Shown here piece by piece: positions 61,978 to 64,000 of a stretch of 64,000 nucleotides of DNA. Numbering within the stretch: the first letter of the stretch is position 1; every line of letters starts with the position of its first letter. Under the pieces are notes generated by a model that worked only from the letters and a program-made list of their open reading frames with translations, did no database searches and had not been told where the DNA came from. This DNA comes from an uncultured Pelagibacteraceae bacterium (GTDB lineage Bacteria > Pseudomonadota > Alphaproteobacteria > Pelagibacterales > Pelagibacteraceae): contig CACPOD010000004.1 in assembly GCA_902635515.1 (NCBI GenBank), positions 41,548 to 105,547 on the forward strand. The letters are read 5' to 3'. The position numbers and the translations under genes were made by a program.

Positions 61978-62863
61978 TACTTATAATAAATTTTTTTTGT
62001 AAAACTCCTCTTGCATTTGTTTTTACACTAAAAAAGAATCCTGAATATCTAAATTTTCGCAGATCTGCTTTGCTCATCCCTTTTGTAGCTGTTGAAACGT
62101 AAAGTTCTTTAGTATTTTTACCTCCAAATGCACAATTAGTTATATTTTTTGCAGGAAACTGAATTCTATGAATTAATTTTGCTTTTTTATTAAAAACAGA
62201 AATACATGCACCATGGAAATGAGCTACCCATAAATTTTTATTTTTATCTAAAGTCATTCCATCTGGTGAACCTTCTTCAGGTTTTAATTTTTTAAATATT
62301 TTTTTGCTAACTATTTTATTATTTTTATTTATTTTAATTTTATAGATAGTTTTTTTTGGACTATCTGTGTGATAAAAATTATAGTGATCAATAAATGCTG
62401 GTCCGTTAGTAATTCTATAATTTTTATCAACTTTTATTAATTTAAAATTTTTATCTAATTTATATAAAGAACCTTTTTCAATTTTTCTTTCAAGATTGTC
62501 CATAGTGCCAAACCAAAGATTGCCTGCAGGATCTGTTTTTCCATCATTAATTCTATTTAGCTTTAAGTTTGGTTCTATCTTAATTGATTTTAAAATTTTT
62601 TTTGATATTAGATTTTGAATTCTTAATTCTCCCTGAAGACCTAAAATAAAAATATGATCTTTGATATGAGCGATAAAACCAATTTCTTTATTTACTTTAA
62701 AGATTTTCTTTTTTTTATTTTTAATATTAAAAGAGCAAATTTTCTTTTTTTTAATATCTACAAAATAAATTGAGTTATGTTCACTAACCCATAACGTTCC
62801 TTCACCTAAAGTACATCTTAATTTCCAAAGAAGTTTCGGTTCTGATGTTTTTATTTTATTCAT
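61952..62863 (-). CDS. SMP-30/gluconolactonase-like beta-propeller protein
   Basis: A 303-residue six-bladed propeller of the SMP-30/gluconolactonase family: 'LLWKLRCTLGEGTLWVSEHN' (metal glutamate at GEG), 'RINDGKTDPAGNLWFGTMDN' (metal asparagine and aspartate), and 'EGSPDGMTLDKNKNLWVAHF'. No signal peptide. Such enzymes open sugar-acid lactones. It is coupled to an enolase-superfamily dehydratase, so the two could be successive steps of a sugar-acid pathway. It overlaps both neighbours (8 bases upstream, 26 with ppc). Confidence 0.82.
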   Translation of the reverse strand: MNKIKTSEPKLLWKLRCTLGEGTLWVSEHNSIYFVDIKKKKICSFNIKNKKKKIFKVNKEIGFIAHIKDHIFILGLQGELRIQNLISKKILKSIKIEPNLKLNRINDGKTDPAGNLWFGTMDNLERKIEKGSLYKLDKNFKLIKVDKNYRITNGPAFIDHYNFYHTDSPKKTIYKIKINKNNKIVSKKIFKKLKPEEGSPDGMTLDKNKNLWVAHFHGACISVFNKKAKLIHRIQFPAKNITNCAFGGKNTKELYVSTATKGMSKADLRKFRYSGFFFSVKTNARGVLQKKFIISNEEKRSLL

Positions 62864-64000
62864 TTACTTCAAACTCCTTTATAAAGTCTAGATCAGGGTT
62901 AATACCAATGCCTATATTATCCGTTACTGATGCATAACCGTTATTGTTTTTAACTTGGTCTAAAATTGAAAATTCTTCCTTTGGCAAATCTGTGATAAAA
63001 ATATTTTTTTCTGTTGTATCAAACTCAAGCATAGATTTTGATGGAAATAGTCCACCTGGCATATCAGGTTGTGCTGTCAACAAATGAAGGTTAACCGCAA
63101 TACTAACTGCAGAACCCCATACATGATTAATTACTGGTATAAAATTTGCTTGCGCTAATGCTGCAACTTTTAAATACTCGGTAATTCCGCCAAGTCCACA
63201 AACCTCTGGTTGAGCTATATCTATGCATTTGTTTGATATCAATTTATTCCAGCCATATTTGGTAAATTCAGCTTCTCCACCTGCAATGCTAGTAGAGATT
63301 TTTTGTTTTAATTCCCTGTAACCCTCATAATCTTCAGGAGCAACAGGTTCTTCAAACCAATAAATATCTAGCTCATCTAAACCTTTTCCAACATAGAGAG
63401 CATCTTTCAAATTATAAGCGTGGTTGGCATCAACCATTAATTTAAAATCTTTTCCAACAGAGTCTCTTACAGCTTGAACTAACTTTAAATCCTCTTTTGG
63501 ACCTAATCCAACTTTCATTTTCATAGCTTTAAAATTTTTTAATTTTATTTGCTTAGACTCTTCTTTGAACAAGGTGATCAATTCATCAACTGTTTTTTTT
63601 TGTAACATCATTCCATATCCATACACTGGAACTTCATTATTACATTTACCACCAACAAGTTGATAAAGAGGAGTATTTGTTTTCTTTCCAAGAATATCCC
63701 ATAGCGCAATATCCACTCCTGATAATGCTTGAATTGGCATCCCCTTTTGACCACTATCTCTTAAAAGATTGTATACTTTTTGCCAGATATGTTCTTTATT
63801 TAAAGGGTCTTCATCAATTAATAAAGGCTGTATAACCTTTTCAACAATAAACTTGTTTGCTAAAGCTATATTTCCAGGACCAAAACATTCACCCCAACCT
63901 GTTATTCCTTCGTCTGTTTGAACTTCAACAAGATGAGCTGTACGATGTTTATAATACTGTTGTGAGTAACCAAGTTCTTTTTCTAACTCATATCTAAGTA
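62856..64000 (-). CDS. Enolase-superfamily protein, mandelate racemase/galactonate dehydratase type (partial)
   Basis: The frame starting at the internal ATG at 63740 is continuous through the window edge, so the visible protein is 380 residues or more and the true start lies outside. The N-terminal capping domain is seen (ELEKELGYSQQYYKHRTAHL, DEGITGWGECFGPGN). In the barrel, the K-x-K catalytic motif is MKMKVG, metal ligands are in LMVDANHAY, WFEEPVAP and GGEAEF, and the general-base histidine is in VINHVWGSAV. This is the mandelate-racemase subgroup, which includes dehydratases of sugar acids. The following lactonase fits a sugar-acid route. Substrate not determined. Confidence 0.82.
   Translation of the reverse strand, partial: LRYELEKELGYSQQYYKHRTAHLVEVQTDEGITGWGECFGPGNIALANKFIVEKVIQPLLIDEDPLNKEHIWQKVYNLLRDSGQKGMPIQALSGVDIALWDILGKKTNTPLYQLVGGKCNNEVPVYGYGMMLQKKTVDELITLFKEESKQIKLKNFKAMKMKVGLGPKEDLKLVQAVRDSVGKDFKLMVDANHAYNLKDALYVGKGLDELDIYWFEEPVAPEDYEGYRELKQKISTSIAGGEAEFTKYGWNKLISNKCIDIAQPEVCGLGGITEYLKVAALAQANFIPVINHVWGSAVSIAVNLHLLTAQPDMPGGLFPSKSMLEFDTTEKNIFITDLPKEEFSILDQVKNNNGYASVTDNIGIGINPDLDFIKEFEVNE

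Noticed and set aside
1..64000. CRISPR arrays, insertion sequences, prophage genes or rRNA
   Set aside because: No repeated spacer arrays, transposase-like or phage-like proteins, or rRNA sequence could be seen.

Overview
The window looks like a piece of a streamlined marine alphaproteobacterium of the SAR11 group (Pelagibacter-like). The grounds are very low GC with lysine, asparagine and isoleucine-rich proteins, gaps of a few bases, many start/stop overlaps, no mobile elements or CRISPR, and a gene set heavy in ABC transporters for small osmolytes and organosulfur or sugar compounds. This placement is inferred from gene content and style; no marker gene was compared. Apart from one frameshifted gene, essentially every base is coding or a short regulatory gap.

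Region by region. 1-4.5 kb: the end of an AbrB-type membrane protein, a family 9 glycosyltransferase, a DUF6165 protein, a PhyH-type dioxygenase, and a polar amino-acid ABC transporter (binding protein and two permeases, no ATPase). 4.6-8.8 kb: a tight four-gene operon joining polyamine synthesis (fused SpeD-SpeE) to methylthioadenosine recycling (MtnP, MtnA and a FucA-like class II aldolase), with apt divergent to take up the adenine. 8.8-13.3 kb: a frameshifted TPR/GT41-like glycosyltransferase gene, GMP reductase, a purine phosphoribosyltransferase, tRNA-Met, a sulfotransferase-like protein and a 65-residue tail-anchored protein. 13.3-16.5 kb: a dimethylglycine/sarcosine dehydrogenase-type enzyme and a WecG/TagA glycosyltransferase. 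16.5-24.8 kb: a probable taurine locus (transaminase and alanine dehydrogenase on one strand; TauABC, a methyltransferase and an Ldh2-family dehydrogenase on the other). 24.8-27 kb: a second 65-residue tail-anchored protein, a tandem-repeat winged-helix regulator and a BASS-family transporter. 27-33.7 kb: an AfuABC/FbpABC-like transporter followed by a phosphotransacetylase-like enzyme and a HisD/HpsN-family dehydrogenase, possibly a second sulfonate locus.

33.7-48 kb: two sugar-type ABC transporters back to back. The left one is linked to a GH63-like glycosidase. The right one is linked to an uncharacterised set of SnoaL-like, cupin and MetE-like proteins and a HAD protein without its nucleophile. 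Only one MalK-type ATPase serves this region. 48-64 kb: an alpha/beta hydrolase, a LysE exporter, a VOC protein, cysE-cysK, an uncharacterised operon with two secreted proteins, an SMR/DUF2798/SMR triplet, DUF952, DUF924, a HisN-like phosphatase, a gamma-butyrobetaine-dioxygenase-like enzyme, azoR, ccdA, ppc, an SMP-30 lactonase and a partial enolase-superfamily enzyme.

Common themes: in all five solute-binding-protein operons a strong stem-loop separates the binding-protein gene from the next transporter gene, which would let the binding protein be made in excess. Several transport and enzyme genes depart from their families (TauC with a large insert, SMR proteins without the key glutamate, a HAD protein without its nucleophile, an aldolase in place of the usual methionine-salvage dehydratase). 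The best candidates for undescribed biology are the MTA-recycling operon, the SnoaL/cupin/MetE-like catabolic cluster with its transporter, and the SMR-DUF2798-SMR triplet.
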